A DNA stretch of 53,477 nt from Pontibacter harenae (GCF_020907245.1 NZ_JAJJWH010000026.1:1-53477), one strand, 5' to 3'. Positions 1-8,251 are shown, numbered from the stretch's first letter. Made by a program: numbers and translations. The notes: a model not told the origin generated them from the sequence alone.

Positions 1-201
1 CAAACAAAAATGCAAACATCATACATTGTGAACCACAACTACATTTGGTTACAGTTCCAAAGGCAAGGGAAGATTGTAAGAAGAAGTAATGCTACAGCTG
101 AACAATGTAGATACAATGAGGGAAGGCTTTCACCGAAAGAATTCAACTTTATTAGCAGAGAAACATATGATTTAGGTTGCAAACAGGGAAGGTTAAAAAC
201 A

Positions 202-236
202 AAAGAGCCTGTCTACGTTGCGTAAACAGGCTCTTT
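202..236 (-). terminator. Intrinsic terminator after tRNA-Lys copy 1
   Basis: Perfect 11-bp stem (202-212 with 226-236) and a 13-nt loop. It is T-rich on both sides. It lies just past the 3' end of the minus-strand tRNA-Lys at 260-332. Confidence 0.85.
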
Positions 237-259
237 GTTTTTACTCGTTTTGAGTGGTG

Positions 260-332
260 TGATCCCGCTGGGATTCGAACCCAGGACCCATACATTAAAA
301 GTGTATTGCTCTACCAGCTGAGCTACAGAATC
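260..332 (-). tRNA. tRNA-Lys (anticodon TTT), copy 1
   Basis: Read on the minus strand this is a complete 73-nt cloverleaf. The acceptor GATTCTG pairs with CGGGATC using two G-U pairs, and the discriminator is A. The D arm contains GCTCAGCTGGTAGAGC, the anticodon loop is CTTTTAA with TTT in the anticodon position, and the T arm contains GGTTCGAATCC. The 3' CCA is not encoded. It has its own promoter at 369-399 and terminator at 202-236, so it is a single-gene unit. An identical copy lies at 487-559. Confidence 0.97.
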
Positions 333-368
333 ATTATTAGTTACCAATTATTCCCTTATTTGGGAGTG

Positions 369-399
369 CAAAAGTAAGAGCAAAATTTAAATTTCCAAA
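369..399 (-). promoter_or_regulatory. Promoter of tRNA-Lys copy 1
   Basis: On the minus strand TTTG (396-399), 19 bp, then TACTTTTG (369-376). This fits the Bacteroidota primary sigma consensus (-33 TTTG, -7 TAnnTTTG). It ends 36 bp before the mature tRNA. Copy 2 has the same layout. Confidence 0.8.
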
Positions 400-449
400 A
401 TAAAATTCAGCTTATTTTCCAGCACTTGTTTTACTGAAAGAGAAAGAAA

Positions 450-474
450 AAGCCTTCTCTTTTTGAAAAGGCTT
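450..474 (-). terminator. Intrinsic terminator after tRNA-Lys copy 2
   Basis: Stem AAGCCTT/AAGGCTT (450-456, 468-474) with an 11-nt loop, followed on the minus strand by a T-rich run. It lies 13 bp past the 3' end of the tRNA at 487-559. Confidence 0.75.
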
Positions 475-486
475 AAGCTCTCATTG

Positions 487-559
487 TGATCCCGCTGGGA
501 TTCGAACCCAGGACCCATACATTAAAAGTGTATTGCTCTACCAGCTGAGCTACAGAATC
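487..559 (-). tRNA. tRNA-Lys (anticodon TTT), copy 2
   Basis: Identical over all 73 nt to the copy at 260-332, with the same cloverleaf, TTT anticodon and no encoded CCA. The 154 bp between the copies hold the terminator of this gene (450-474) and the promoter of the other (369-399), so the two are transcribed separately. The flanks differ beyond a few bases, which indicates tandem duplication followed by drift of the spacers. Confidence 0.97.
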
Positions 560-604
560 TTTTAGTAACTTGCATTCTCAAGGGCGTTTCCCTTAATTGC
601 GATG

Positions 605-635
605 CAAAAGTAACAGCTTAGTTTTTAAATGCAAA
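605..635 (-). promoter_or_regulatory. Promoter of tRNA-Lys copy 2
   Basis: On the minus strand TTTG (632-635), 19 bp, TACTTTTG (605-612), identical in layout to the promoter at 369-399. The -33 element lies over the first codons of the divergent gene at 629. Confidence 0.8.
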
Positions 636-1366
636 ACCTTTGGTTCAAAATATCTGCCCTTTTATTTATTTTTTTGGCACTCTTCTCAAAACCTGCTTAT
701 TCACAAGTAGATAACAAAACACTTTTTTCAGCAGATTCTTTGTTTCAAAACCAGCATTACACGCAGGCATTCGAACTATACGAGAATATCCTGGAAAAAG
801 AGCAGGTTTATTCCCCCCAGATGCTGCTTAAAATGGCTTATATTCGGGAGGGCCTGCGGGATTATACAGGAGCTATGTACTACCTGCACTTGTTTTATAC
901 AAAAGAACCAAGCCGCTCTGTGTTGAAAAAGATGGAAGAATTGGCTGTAGTGCATCGCTTAAGCGGCTATGAGTACAATGACATCCAGTTTTTCAAAACC
1001 CAATTCAACAAGCATTACATGCGTATTTTGGAGGTAATGCTGCTGATTGCCGTTATTACGGTTACAGCAATGTTTGTGAGATGGCGCAACGGCCACAGAT
1101 TCTCCCAAGCTTTCAAGATTGGGTTTGTAGTCTACCTGCTTTTTATATTGTACTACATCAACTTCCTGAACCTCGGCGATGCAGGCATCATTAAAAACAA
1201 TCATGTAGCCATTATGTCGGCTCCTTCCGCAGGGGCCTCCTGGTTAGCTACTGTTTCGCAAGGCCACAAAGTGCCCATTACAGGTGAGCAAGACATTTGG
1301 TACGAGATCCGCTGGAAAGGCAAAAGGGCGTATATCAGAAAGCAGAACCTGCTGGAGCTGCCGTGA
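629..1366 (+). CDS. TPR and SH3-like membrane protein (BatE-like layout)
   Basis: This 245-residue protein starts with a signal peptide (residues 1-25, ending AYSQ). A short tetratricopeptide-like helical region follows (about 35-100), then two membrane segments (about 134-150 and 164-182), and a C-terminal bacterial SH3-like domain (about 195-245, with a GHKVPITGEQDIWYEIRW core). The TPR, membrane and SH3 arrangement resembles BatE proteins of Bacteroidota Bat operons, but no batA-batD genes are nearby, so that name is not assigned. A scaffold or wall-binding role is inference. Its start codon overlaps the divergent tRNA-Lys promoter, so the two transcription units may interfere. Confidence 0.8.
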   Translation: MQNLWFKISALLFIFLALFSKPAYSQVDNKTLFSADSLFQNQHYTQAFELYENILEKEQVYSPQMLLKMAYIREGLRDYTGAMYYLHLFYTKEPSRSVLKKMEELAVVHRLSGYEYNDIQFFKTQFNKHYMRILEVMLLIAVITVTAMFVRWRNGHRFSQAFKIGFVVYLLFILYYINFLNLGDAGIIKNNHVAIMSAPSAGASWLATVSQGHKVPITGEQDIWYEIRWKGKRAYIRKQNLLELP

Positions 1367-1434
1367 TGGTCGTGTATCGTTATTCGTTAATCGCAAAAGT
1401 GATATGCGAGCAACGAATAACGCTTAACGAACAA

Positions 1435-2244
1435 CTATTTTTTCAGCGGCGAGTCCTTCTCTTTTGCCATCACGTTGTACACGAGCTTATCGGCCAGGCT
1501 TGGGAAAAGTTTATTTACCCACACCGCCATCTTGCCTTGAGTTGTCATCACCAGGTCGCGTTTGCGTTTTATGGTAGCTTGCAGAATACGATCGGCTACT
1601 TCTTCAGCACTCATCATTTTTCCTTCCTCACGCGGTGTTTCGCCCTGCTGCTGTCCGTTGGCCGCCAGTGCTGTGTTTCTAATGTTAGAAGCCGTAAACC
1701 CAGGACAAGCCAGCAACACATGCACACCCGAGTGCAGTAACTCCGTGCGGAGCGTCTCCAGGAACCCGTGCATGGCAAATTTAGAGGCCGAATAACCTGT
1801 ACGGGCTGGCAAACCACGATAGCCAGCTATAGACGAAACACCCACTATAGAACCCTTAACAGCCTTGATGTAAGGCAGTGCAAACTTTGTGGTATACACA
1901 GTTCCCCAGAAGTTTGTATCCATCAGTTTGCGGAGCACATTCAAATCCAGATCCTCAAACATCGCACGCATAGAGATACCAGCATTGTTGATAAGCACAT
2001 CCAGTTTGCCATACTTAGCTACCGTTTGCTCCACCATTTGCTGACACTGCTCTTCTACACTCACATCAGCCTGCACAGGCAAATTATCTATACCTGCTGC
2101 TGTTAGTTCCGCTGCTGTTTGCTGCAACCCTTCTTGCTTACGCCCTGAAAAAGCCACCTTCGCTCCCGCCCTGCCAAACGAAAAAGCCAATGCCTTGCCT
2201 ATACCTGATGTGCCTCCTGTAATAAGAACTACTTTATTTTTCAT
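1435..2244 (-). CDS. SDR family oxidoreductase
   Basis: A 269-residue classical short-chain dehydrogenase/reductase. The N-terminal TGGTSGIG motif (residues 9-16) binds NAD(P), NNAG is at about 86-89, and the catalytic YSASK motif carries the Tyr and Lys of the active site. An Arg in the SGRKQ segment after strand 2 suggests a preference for NADPH. The length and the C-terminal extension (MSAEEVADRILQATIKRKRDLV) match the DhrB/YqjQ-like group annotated as SDR family NAD(P)-dependent oxidoreductases. The substrate cannot be told from sequence. It appears to be a single-gene unit, convergent with the TPR/SH3 gene at 629. Confidence 0.92.
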   Translation of the reverse strand: MKNKVVLITGGTSGIGKALAFSFGRAGAKVAFSGRKQEGLQQTAAELTAAGIDNLPVQADVSVEEQCQQMVEQTVAKYGKLDVLINNAGISMRAMFEDLDLNVLRKLMDTNFWGTVYTTKFALPYIKAVKGSIVGVSSIAGYRGLPARTGYSASKFAMHGFLETLRTELLHSGVHVLLACPGFTASNIRNTALAANGQQQGETPREEGKMMSAEEVADRILQATIKRKRDLVMTTQGKMAVWVNKLFPSLADKLVYNVMAKEKDSPLKK

Positions 2245-2271
2245 GATGAAATACTACGCCTTTTATCTGCG

Positions 2272-2279
2272 CAAAGCTA
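2272..2279 (-). promoter_or_regulatory. Promoter -7 element of the SDR gene
   Basis: TAGCTTTG on the minus strand matches TAnnTTTG and lies 27 bp before the ATG. No clear -33 TTTG is present. Confidence 0.5.
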
Positions 2280-2389
2280 AGTATTAATTGTTTAAGATGA
2301 GATGCTGGTATAACATCCGTTACGGCAACAAAAGCATTAACATACTGTACTACAATTCAGCGGAAACTACTCTTCTCCCAAATTTTGCT

Positions 2390-2397
2390 TAATTTTG
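2390..2397 (+). promoter_or_regulatory. Promoter -7 element of the rRNA methyltransferase gene
   Basis: TAATTTTG matches TAnnTTTG and ends only 7 bp before the GTG start at 2405. If used, the transcript would have almost no 5' leader. No good -33 element is seen. Confidence 0.45.
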
Positions 2398-2404
2398 CAG
2401 CATC

Positions 2405-3814
2405 GTGAGAAATAAGCATAAAAAGAAGTTCGAGATTCTCGAAAACGTTAAGATAGAAGAGATGGTGGCAGAAGGCAAATGCCTGGCGCGCCATAACAAC
2501 ATGGTCATATTTGTGGGGGGCGTGGCTCCTGGCGATGTGGTTGACCTGCGTATTATCCGTAAAAAGAAAAGCTTTCTGGAGGCAGAGGCCGTGAACTTTC
2601 ATGCCTACTCCGAGCTGCGGGTACAGCCTTTCTGCGAGCACTTCGGGGTTTGCGGCGGCTGCAAGTGGCAACACATCGGCTACGACACACAACTATATTA
2701 TAAGCAGAAGCAGGTGAAGGATAACCTGGAGCGGATTGGCAAGATACCGCTTCCTGAGTTCGACCCCATACTTGGTTCTGAGAAAGATAAGTATTATCGC
2801 AACAAGCTGGAGTTTACTTTTTCCAATAACGGCTGGCTTACGAAAGAGCAGATACAATCTGGCGAGGAGTTTGAGCGTAATGCCCTTGGCTTCCACATCC
2901 CTGGCCGTTTTGATAAGATCCTGGACATTGAGCACTGCTATCTGCAGCCCGACCCGAGCAATGCTATTCGTTTAACCGTAAGGGAGTATGCACGAGAGCA
3001 CGGGCTGCCGTTTTACGATGTGATGAAGCAGGAAGGTCTGCTACGCAACCTGATTGTTCGTACTGCCAACACAGGCGAACTGATGGTGATTCTGCAGGTG
3101 AAATACGACGACCAGGAAGCGATAACAGGTATACTGGACCTCCTGGCTGAAAGATTCCCTGAGATTTCTTCGCTGCAATATGTGGTGAACCCAAAAGGTA
3201 ACGAGACTTTCCATGACTTGGAGGTAGTTACGTACAAAGGCCTACCGTACATACACGAGGAGATGGAAGGTATCCGCTTCCGTGTAGGGCCGAAGTCTTT
3301 TTACCAGACCAACGCGAAGCAGGCCTATGAGCTATACCGCCTTACCCGCGAGCTTGCTAACCTAACAGGTAACGAGCTGGTGTATGACCTTTACACAGGT
3401 GCAGGTACCATCGCTAATTTTGTGGCCAAGCAGTGCAAGGAGGTGATTGGCATAGAGTATGTGCCAAGTGCCATCGAAGACGCCAAAATCAACTCGCAGA
3501 TCAACGATATTACCAACACCACGTTTTATGCGGGTGATATGAAAGACATTCTTTCGGATGAGTTGATCGCGCGGCATGGCAAACCAGATGTGGTGATTAC
3601 TGACCCGCCTCGTGCAGGTATGCACCAGGATGTAGTAGAAAAGCTGCTGCAGGTACACCCCGATCGCATTGTGTACGTAAGCTGTAACCCAGCCACACAG
3701 GCCCGCGACCTGGAACTGCTTTCAGAAAAGTATGATGTAGCCCGCGTGCAACCTGTAGACATGTTCCCGCAGACGCACCACGTAGAGAATATTGTATTGT
3801 TAACAGCTAGATAG
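2405..3814 (+). CDS. rlmD: 23S rRNA (uracil-5-)-methyltransferase, RlmD/RumA type
   Basis: A 469-residue TrmA/RumA-family enzyme that methylates C5 of a uridine in rRNA using SAM. An N-terminal TRAM-like RNA-binding domain (about 10-65) is followed by four cysteines for a 4Fe-4S cluster: C77, C83, C86 and C178. The C-terminal Rossmann domain has the SAM loop DLYTGAGTIANFVA (about 328-341), motif DPPRAGMH (about 400-407) and the catalytic cysteine in SCNPATQARDL (C427). The start is GTG; the next ATG, 57 bp downstream, would cut into the TRAM domain. The exact target uridine (1939 versus 747 or 965) is inferred from family. Separate transcription unit. Confidence 0.93.
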   Translation: MRNKHKKKFEILENVKIEEMVAEGKCLARHNNMVIFVGGVAPGDVVDLRIIRKKKSFLEAEAVNFHAYSELRVQPFCEHFGVCGGCKWQHIGYDTQLYYKQKQVKDNLERIGKIPLPEFDPILGSEKDKYYRNKLEFTFSNNGWLTKEQIQSGEEFERNALGFHIPGRFDKILDIEHCYLQPDPSNAIRLTVREYAREHGLPFYDVMKQEGLLRNLIVRTANTGELMVILQVKYDDQEAITGILDLLAERFPEISSLQYVVNPKGNETFHDLEVVTYKGLPYIHEEMEGIRFRVGPKSFYQTNAKQAYELYRLTRELANLTGNELVYDLYTGAGTIANFVAKQCKEVIGIEYVPSAIEDAKINSQINDITNTTFYAGDMKDILSDELIARHGKPDVVITDPPRAGMHQDVVEKLLQVHPDRIVYVSCNPATQARDLELLSEKYDVARVQPVDMFPQTHHVENIVLLTAR

Positions 3815-3937
3815 ATTTTAGACATTAGTATTTAGATATTAGATTTTGGCCCTAAAGAGCTTCAGGGACTTCTTCAAAATTGATAGACCGTAAACTAAAA
3901 AGTCTAACATCTATTATCTAGCATCTAACGTCCTAAA
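3812..3937. repeat. TAGA-rich imperfect inverted repeat, copy A
   Basis: The left arm (about 3812-3848) is made of TTAGACATTAG, TTTAGATATTAG and TAGATTTT units. The right arm (about 3897-3937) is its imperfect reverse complement, built of GTCTAACATCTA, TTATCTAGCATCTA and ACGTCC. A related pair brackets the far end of the gene at 3943-4311. Such TAGA-unit repeats look like small mobile or palindromic intergenic elements. Confidence 0.5.
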
Positions 3938-3942
3938 AAAGT

Positions 3943-4311
3943 ATGGAAAACGATCCTGAATTAAATGGCAAGTACCTCGGCACCATCTCAAAGGATTTTG
4001 TGGTAGTAGCTGAGACACTGAAAGAAGCATCTTACCAGGTGCGCAAGCGCAAGATATCTGATTACCCGATATTTGTTTTCACACGCACCCATGTGCCTGT
4101 AGGCTCACTTTTATTGGCTAAGGAAGACCTGGCGCTGGAGTGGCATGTTAACGCCTCTTACCTTGAAGATTTTATGCAGCGTAACTTGGTGATGGAAGAT
4201 AAGAAAGAGGATTTCATCGCTGCCTACAAAGATGCAGACGAATTCTGCTGCCTCTTTGTAGTAGACAGCGACTTTCAGAATTTTGTCTTTATACCTTATC
4301 CAGAAGACTAG
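3943..4311 (+). CDS. Conserved hypothetical protein, 122 residues
   Basis: A small acidic protein with no signal peptide, membrane segment or cofactor motif. The N-terminal half is a mixed alpha/beta stretch (KYLGTISKDFVVVAETLKEA), followed by basic KRK, and the C-terminal half holds DADEFCCLFVVDSDFQNFVF. Coding composition and intact frame look real. I do not recognise the family. The gene is bracketed by TAGA-rich inverted repeats and is convergent with thiL, with which it shares the terminator at 4367-4410. Confidence 0.7.
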   Translation: MENDPELNGKYLGTISKDFVVVAETLKEASYQVRKRKISDYPIFVFTRTHVPVGSLLLAKEDLALEWHVNASYLEDFMQRNLVMEDKKEDFIAAYKDADEFCCLFVVDSDFQNFVFIPYPED

Positions 4312-4312
4312 A

Positions 4313-4447
4313 AGTTAGACATTAGATTCTAGACTTTAAGACCCAACTAAGTTAATTAAATGATTAAACAGAAAGAGGCTGTCCAAATTGTAGGATAGCC
4401 TCTTTCTGTTAATTAAAAGTCTAAAATCTTGTATCAGATATCTAACG
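4313..4447. repeat. TAGA-rich imperfect inverted repeat, copy B
   Basis: The left arm (4313-4340: GTTAGACATTAG, ATTCTAGACTTT) and right arm (about 4414-4447: AAAGTCTAAAATCT, AGATATCTAACGG) are roughly inverted and enclose the terminator at 4367-4410. The units are the same as in the copy at 3812-3937. Confidence 0.5.
4367..4410. terminator. Bidirectional terminator between the hypothetical gene and thiL
   Basis: Perfect 14-bp stem (4367-4380 with 4397-4410, AACAGAAAGAGGCT and its complement) around a 16-nt loop. It is placed between two convergent genes. Confidence 0.85.
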
Positions 4448-4448
4448 G

Positions 4449-5474
4449 CTAAAAATGTGCCCAGCCTTGCGCCTGTAACGGAAAAGACTGCCCGTGCTTG
4501 TTAGCTAGATTTATACCTTCGCTGGCTTCTGTTATCTTACCTATAATGCTGATTTCAGGGTGGTTCTTTACCTTCTCATGATCTGACAGCGGCACCGTGA
4601 ACAACAGTTCATAATCTTCGCCACCGTTCATCATGCAGGTAATCGGGTCCAGATTAAACTCTAGTGCAGTTTCCAGCATCTGCTGGTCTGTTGGTAGGTT
4701 ATCTTTATAAACCGTTGCCCCTACGCCAGATTGCTTACAGATATGAAAAAGTTCTGAAGCCAGGCCATCTGAAACATCGATCATAGCAGTTGGTTTGATG
4801 CCTAACTCTTTCATGTCGTGAATCACATCCATGCGTGCCTCTGGCCTAAGCTGGCGACCAACAATATAATCTTTCCCTTCCAGCTCTGGCTGCATTTCAG
4901 GATTCGCTAAGTAAGCTTGCTTTTCCCTCTCCAGAATCTGTAAACCAAGGTAAGCTCCTCCCAAATCGCCAGTTACGCAGATAAGATCGTTTACCTGGGC
5001 ACCGCTCCGAAGTACGGCTTCTCCTTTAGCAACCTCACCTATAGCTGTTACACTAATCACTAATCCTGACCTGGAGGACGTTGTATCACCACCAACCAAA
5101 TCAACTTTATAGTTCTCGCAAGCTAGCTTAATACCTTCATATAGTTCATCCACAGCCTCCACGGTAAAGCGGGCGCTTAAGGCTATATTTACCGTAATTT
5201 GTGTAGGCGTGGCATTCATAGCCGCAATGTCAGATACGTTTACGGCCACAGCCTTGTAGCCCAGGTGCTTCAGAGGGCAGAAAGAGAGGTCAAAATGCAC
5301 TCCTTCCAACAGCATATCGCTCGACACTACCAGTTGCTTCTCACTTGGCTCTATCACTGCGGCATCGTCACCAATACCTTTTATAGTTGATTTTTGACGT
5401 AGTTCTATTTTCTCGTTGATAAGCTTGATCAGGCCAAACTCACCTACTTCGCTAAGTGGCGTAAAATTGCTCAT
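4449..5474 (-). CDS. thiL: Thiamine-monophosphate kinase
   Basis: A 341-residue AIR-synthase-superfamily kinase that phosphorylates thiamine monophosphate to thiamine pyrophosphate, the last step of cofactor synthesis. Family motifs are all present in order: GIGDDAAV near residue 35 (nucleotide and Mg2+ binding), SSDMLLEGVHFDL near 51, GYKAVAVNVSDIAAMNA near 72, GGDTTSS near 128, SDGLASELFHIC near 232, and GGEDYELLFTV near 277. The length is usual. No other thi genes are in the window. A promoter element lies at 5497-5504. The 3' end shares a terminator with the convergent gene at 3943. Confidence 0.96.
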   Translation of the reverse strand: MSNFTPLSEVGEFGLIKLINEKIELRQKSTIKGIGDDAAVIEPSEKQLVVSSDMLLEGVHFDLSFCPLKHLGYKAVAVNVSDIAAMNATPTQITVNIALSARFTVEAVDELYEGIKLACENYKVDLVGGDTTSSRSGLVISVTAIGEVAKGEAVLRSGAQVNDLICVTGDLGGAYLGLQILEREKQAYLANPEMQPELEGKDYIVGRQLRPEARMDVIHDMKELGIKPTAMIDVSDGLASELFHICKQSGVGATVYKDNLPTDQQMLETALEFNLDPITCMMNGGEDYELLFTVPLSDHEKVKNHPEISIIGKITEASEGINLANKHGQSFPLQAQGWAHF

Positions 5475-5496
5475 AGTCGTTTCGTTGTTATACTTA

Positions 5497-5504
5497 CAAA
5501 AGTA
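5497..5504 (-). promoter_or_regulatory. Promoter -7 element of thiL
   Basis: TACTTTTG on the minus strand, 22 bp before the ATG, with a TTCG (one mismatch to TTTG) 20 bp further upstream at about 5525-5528. Confidence 0.55.
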
Positions 5505-5609
5505 CGAGACTTAAGCACGAATTGCGAATAAATATAGTTTGCACCACACGTATCGCGACTTAAAACCCGCGACATAATTGAATTTAGAACAGTTTCAGAA
5601 GTATAAGCA

Positions 5610-7727
5610 CTAACGCAGCTCCTCTACAAAAGCACCTTTTTCAGCCACATCATAGTAAGCAATTCCCAGGTTGTCTAGCTGCTGATGCATCCGCTCCCGA
5701 TACCAGGGACTATTGGAGGCATCCAGCAACAAGAGCTTAGCCTTAAACTGCTGTAGCTCCTCAGGCTTTACTTTTACATTGCTTGTCAGCAGCACATAAT
5801 CCAAGTGCAACGGCGTGGGAGCTTCTATCTGTAAAGGCTTTTGCAGCACGAGCAAACGTTTCTGCTGCCACACATACAGGCTATTGCTGTCGGGCAGCAA
5901 GGCATGGTTTATTTTTGAGTTAGTTATTGAATTGTGCAGCACTTGCCATTGCGGTTGCTGAATACCTTTGTACCACAGGTGCGGCTGCACATTAAAGCTA
6001 TAGTTATCCGAATCCTGCCACAGCACACTATCGGTTAACAGCACTGCCTCTTGCCCTTCCATAAAGGCTAATGCAGTACTTCCGCGTAAACTGTAAACTG
6101 TTAATGTCCTCTGATGTTGCTGCTGCACTGTTTCCCTAATCTGCTGCACCGACAAAACTGACACAATAGCCACAGCTATACTTAAATAGCGAAGCTTTTT
6201 AACCGCTAAAAACAAGATAAGGGCAAGCAGAAAAGTATATAGTAGCACCGCCTGCACTCTTGTTATGTCGATGCCATTGATAAGCGCCAACGGCAGTTTC
6301 TGGATAGCCAGATTGATCCAGTTCATCCCCCCGGTAAAGCCAAAATGAACTTTGAACAACAGCCAACTTATACCTGGCACCCAACTAAAAGCAATGGCTA
6401 TTACGCCACTGTACAGCACCAAAGTAGCCAGCGGCACCACAACCAAATTAGCAAACCAGAAATAGGTCGGGAACTGGTGAAAGTATAGTAAGCCCAGCGG
6501 CAATGTAGCAAGTTGTGCCGCAACAGCTACAGTAAACAAACCCCAAATTTTGTCCAGCAGCCAGTTATCCACATTCAACAGTTTATAAAACCGCGGCTGC
6601 AGGTACACAATGCCCAGCACAGCCAAAAACGAAAGCTGAAAACCAACATCAAGCAAACTGTAGGGATCGTAGAAAAGCAGTACTAAAGCTGCAAAAGCAA
6701 TAGTGTTGTAAATATTAGCACGGCGACTGAAAGCTGTACCAACAGTTACCAAGCTTAGCATGAGTACAGCCCGCATCACAGAAGGCGACAAACCTGTTAT
6801 AAAGGCATAAAGCCACAGCAAACTTAGCACAAGTATTGCCGAGAGAACGCGTTGCTTCTTCCCCTTCCCAAGCCTGCCAAGAAAGAACATAAGCACACCG
6901 TAAATTAGCCCTACGTGCAGCCCCGACACCGCCAGCACATGCATTGTACCCGTACTGGCATAAGCACTCCGGATGCTGTTATCCAGTTCGTCCTTCACTC
7001 CGAGGATGAGTGCCGAAGCAATACTATACTCCCGCTGTTCCGCCACATTTGCTTTTAGCAGTGCATCCAGTTTCCGCCGAAGTTGGATGCTATAGTACAG
7101 GATTGTGTTTGGAGGATCAGAAACTATTTTTTGATACTGAAATGACTGCAGGTAGTGGCGGTGGTGAATATGTTTGCTCGCCAGGTACTGCTTATAGTTA
7201 AACTGATTCGGATTGGCAGGTGGAGCCACCTCTTGTGGTGCCCCTTTTACCAGGAGCACATCGCCATAACTCAACTCATATTCCAGCTCCGAATCGTGCG
7301 GCACCGACAACTGTACGCGACCTGCTGCTTTTTGCCATTTGCCCTGTAGCTTTACCTGTTGCACTTCCAGCACCGTGGTCTGGTAACTCGACTTTTGCAG
7401 CACATAGTCGGCTACCACACCTACATAATGCGTGGGCGCATCAGTTAAGTTATTCAGATGCTGTGGCTGCTGGTTTTCTGTTCTGTACTCGGTTATAAAA
7501 GCTCCTAGAGAGAAGAAGGAAAGTAAGCCAACTATACCAGCCACATTAACAGCTACCGCAGTTTTATATCTGTTAGCAAGTATAGCCGCGACCAAGAAAG
7601 CCGTAATAAAAAAGGCAGTATATTCAGGTACATACCTGAATATACTGCCCCAGTGCAAGTACATGACTATACCTACAATAAAACAAAGCACAATGCGTAC
7701 AATAGGGAAAGGAGCCCACCGTAGCAT
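5610..7727 (-). CDS. comEC: ComEC/Rec2-type DNA-uptake channel protein
   Basis: A 705-residue polytopic inner-membrane protein that should form the channel carrying single-stranded DNA into the cytoplasm during natural transformation. Two to three N-terminal membrane helices (1-75) are followed by the periplasmic OB-like domain (about 85-200), then the Competence domain with the conserved segment GTMHVLAVSGLHVGLIYG (about 259-276) and some ten further helices to about 520. The last 180 residues lack the HxHxDH motif of the metallo-beta-lactamase domain found in Firmicute ComEC, which is usual for Bacteroidota and not evidence of truncation. Its ATG overlaps the stop codon of the acetyltransferase gene (TGATG), so the two are translationally coupled. 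Confidence 0.93.
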   Translation of the reverse strand: MLRWAPFPIVRIVLCFIVGIVMYLHWGSIFRYVPEYTAFFITAFLVAAILANRYKTAVAVNVAGIVGLLSFFSLGAFITEYRTENQQPQHLNNLTDAPTHYVGVVADYVLQKSSYQTTVLEVQQVKLQGKWQKAAGRVQLSVPHDSELEYELSYGDVLLVKGAPQEVAPPANPNQFNYKQYLASKHIHHRHYLQSFQYQKIVSDPPNTILYYSIQLRRKLDALLKANVAEQREYSIASALILGVKDELDNSIRSAYASTGTMHVLAVSGLHVGLIYGVLMFFLGRLGKGKKQRVLSAILVLSLLWLYAFITGLSPSVMRAVLMLSLVTVGTAFSRRANIYNTIAFAALVLLFYDPYSLLDVGFQLSFLAVLGIVYLQPRFYKLLNVDNWLLDKIWGLFTVAVAAQLATLPLGLLYFHQFPTYFWFANLVVVPLATLVLYSGVIAIAFSWVPGISWLLFKVHFGFTGGMNWINLAIQKLPLALINGIDITRVQAVLLYTFLLALILFLAVKKLRYLSIAVAIVSVLSVQQIRETVQQQHQRTLTVYSLRGSTALAFMEGQEAVLLTDSVLWQDSDNYSFNVQPHLWYKGIQQPQWQVLHNSITNSKINHALLPDSNSLYVWQQKRLLVLQKPLQIEAPTPLHLDYVLLTSNVKVKPEELQQFKAKLLLLDASNSPWYRERMHQQLDNLGIAYYDVAEKGAFVEELR

Positions 7728-8155
7728 CAGCCTTTATACACCATCTTGTAGTGTTTGATATCACACTCAACAAACATATCGCCTTCTGGCTCAAAACCAT
7801 GGCGCTTGTAAAAGTTTACCGCAGGCAGTTGGGCATGCAGGTAAATCTTTTTCTGTGGATAATCTTGCTGCACATCCTCTAACACCGCCTCCAGTACCTT
7901 GGCTCCAACGTTCTTATTCCGATACTCTTTCAGTACCGCAAACCGTTCTAGTTTGACACCTTTTTCGGTGGTGCGCCAGCGAGCAGCTCCGCAGGGTACG
8001 CCTTCATAAGTTGCCAGGTAATGTTTGGCCACAGGCTCGTGCTCGTCGTACTCCGCATAGCGTGGCACATTTTGCTCCACTACAAACACCTGCTCCCGTA
8101 TGCCAAAAGCAAGTTTCTGATCCTGCTCGTTATTTATTCTCTTCAGTTCTATCAT
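7727..8155 (-). CDS. GNAT family N-acetyltransferase
   Basis: A 142-residue single-domain GNAT protein (MIELKRINNE...) of the YjcF/ElaA-like type. The acetyl-CoA loop is about ERFAVLKEYRNKNVGAKVLEAV (residues 70-92), and the C-terminal strand carries INFYKRHGFE-like VNFYKRHGFEPEGDMF. The open frame continues upstream to 8467, but that part is antisense to phoH and crosses its terminator, so I start at the ATG at 8155, which has a TAnnTTTG element directly in front. Co-transcribed with comEC (one-base overlap). The substrate is unknown. Confidence 0.9.
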   Translation of the reverse strand: MIELKRINNEQDQKLAFGIREQVFVVEQNVPRYAEYDEHEPVAKHYLATYEGVPCGAARWRTTEKGVKLERFAVLKEYRNKNVGAKVLEAVLEDVQQDYPQKKIYLHAQLPAVNFYKRHGFEPEGDMFVECDIKHYKMVYKG

Positions 8156-8159
8156 GCCA

Positions 8160-8167
8160 CAAAAGTA
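8160..8167 (-). promoter_or_regulatory. Promoter -7 element of the GNAT-comEC operon
   Basis: TACTTTTG on the minus strand ending 4 bp before the ATG at 8155, which predicts a leaderless or nearly leaderless mRNA. Confidence 0.45.
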
Positions 8168-8215
8168 TAAAAAGTATACTTTGCCTGTTATGCCACAGCA
8201 TTTCCTCCTAACACA

Positions 8216-8251
8216 AAAGCAGCACAACAGTTCCAACTGCTGTGCTGCTTT
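8216..8251 (-). terminator. Intrinsic terminator of phoH
   Basis: 17-bp stem with one mismatch (8216-8232 with 8235-8251, AAAGCAGCACAACAGTT against its complement) and a 2-nt apex, followed by T-rich sequence on the minus strand. Confidence 0.85.

Noticed and set aside
10..225. Small plus-strand frame of 71 residues at the window start
   Set aside because: No recognisable product or start signal, and its end runs into the tRNA-Lys terminator. Probably chance.
629..1366. Bat operon member batE
   Set aside because: Similar layout (TPR, membrane segments, SH3) but no batA-D or moxR genes nearby.
5610..7727. comEC as a truncated gene because the beta-lactamase-like domain is missing
   Set aside because: Bacteroidota ComEC proteins usually lack that domain, and length and coupling to the upstream gene are normal.
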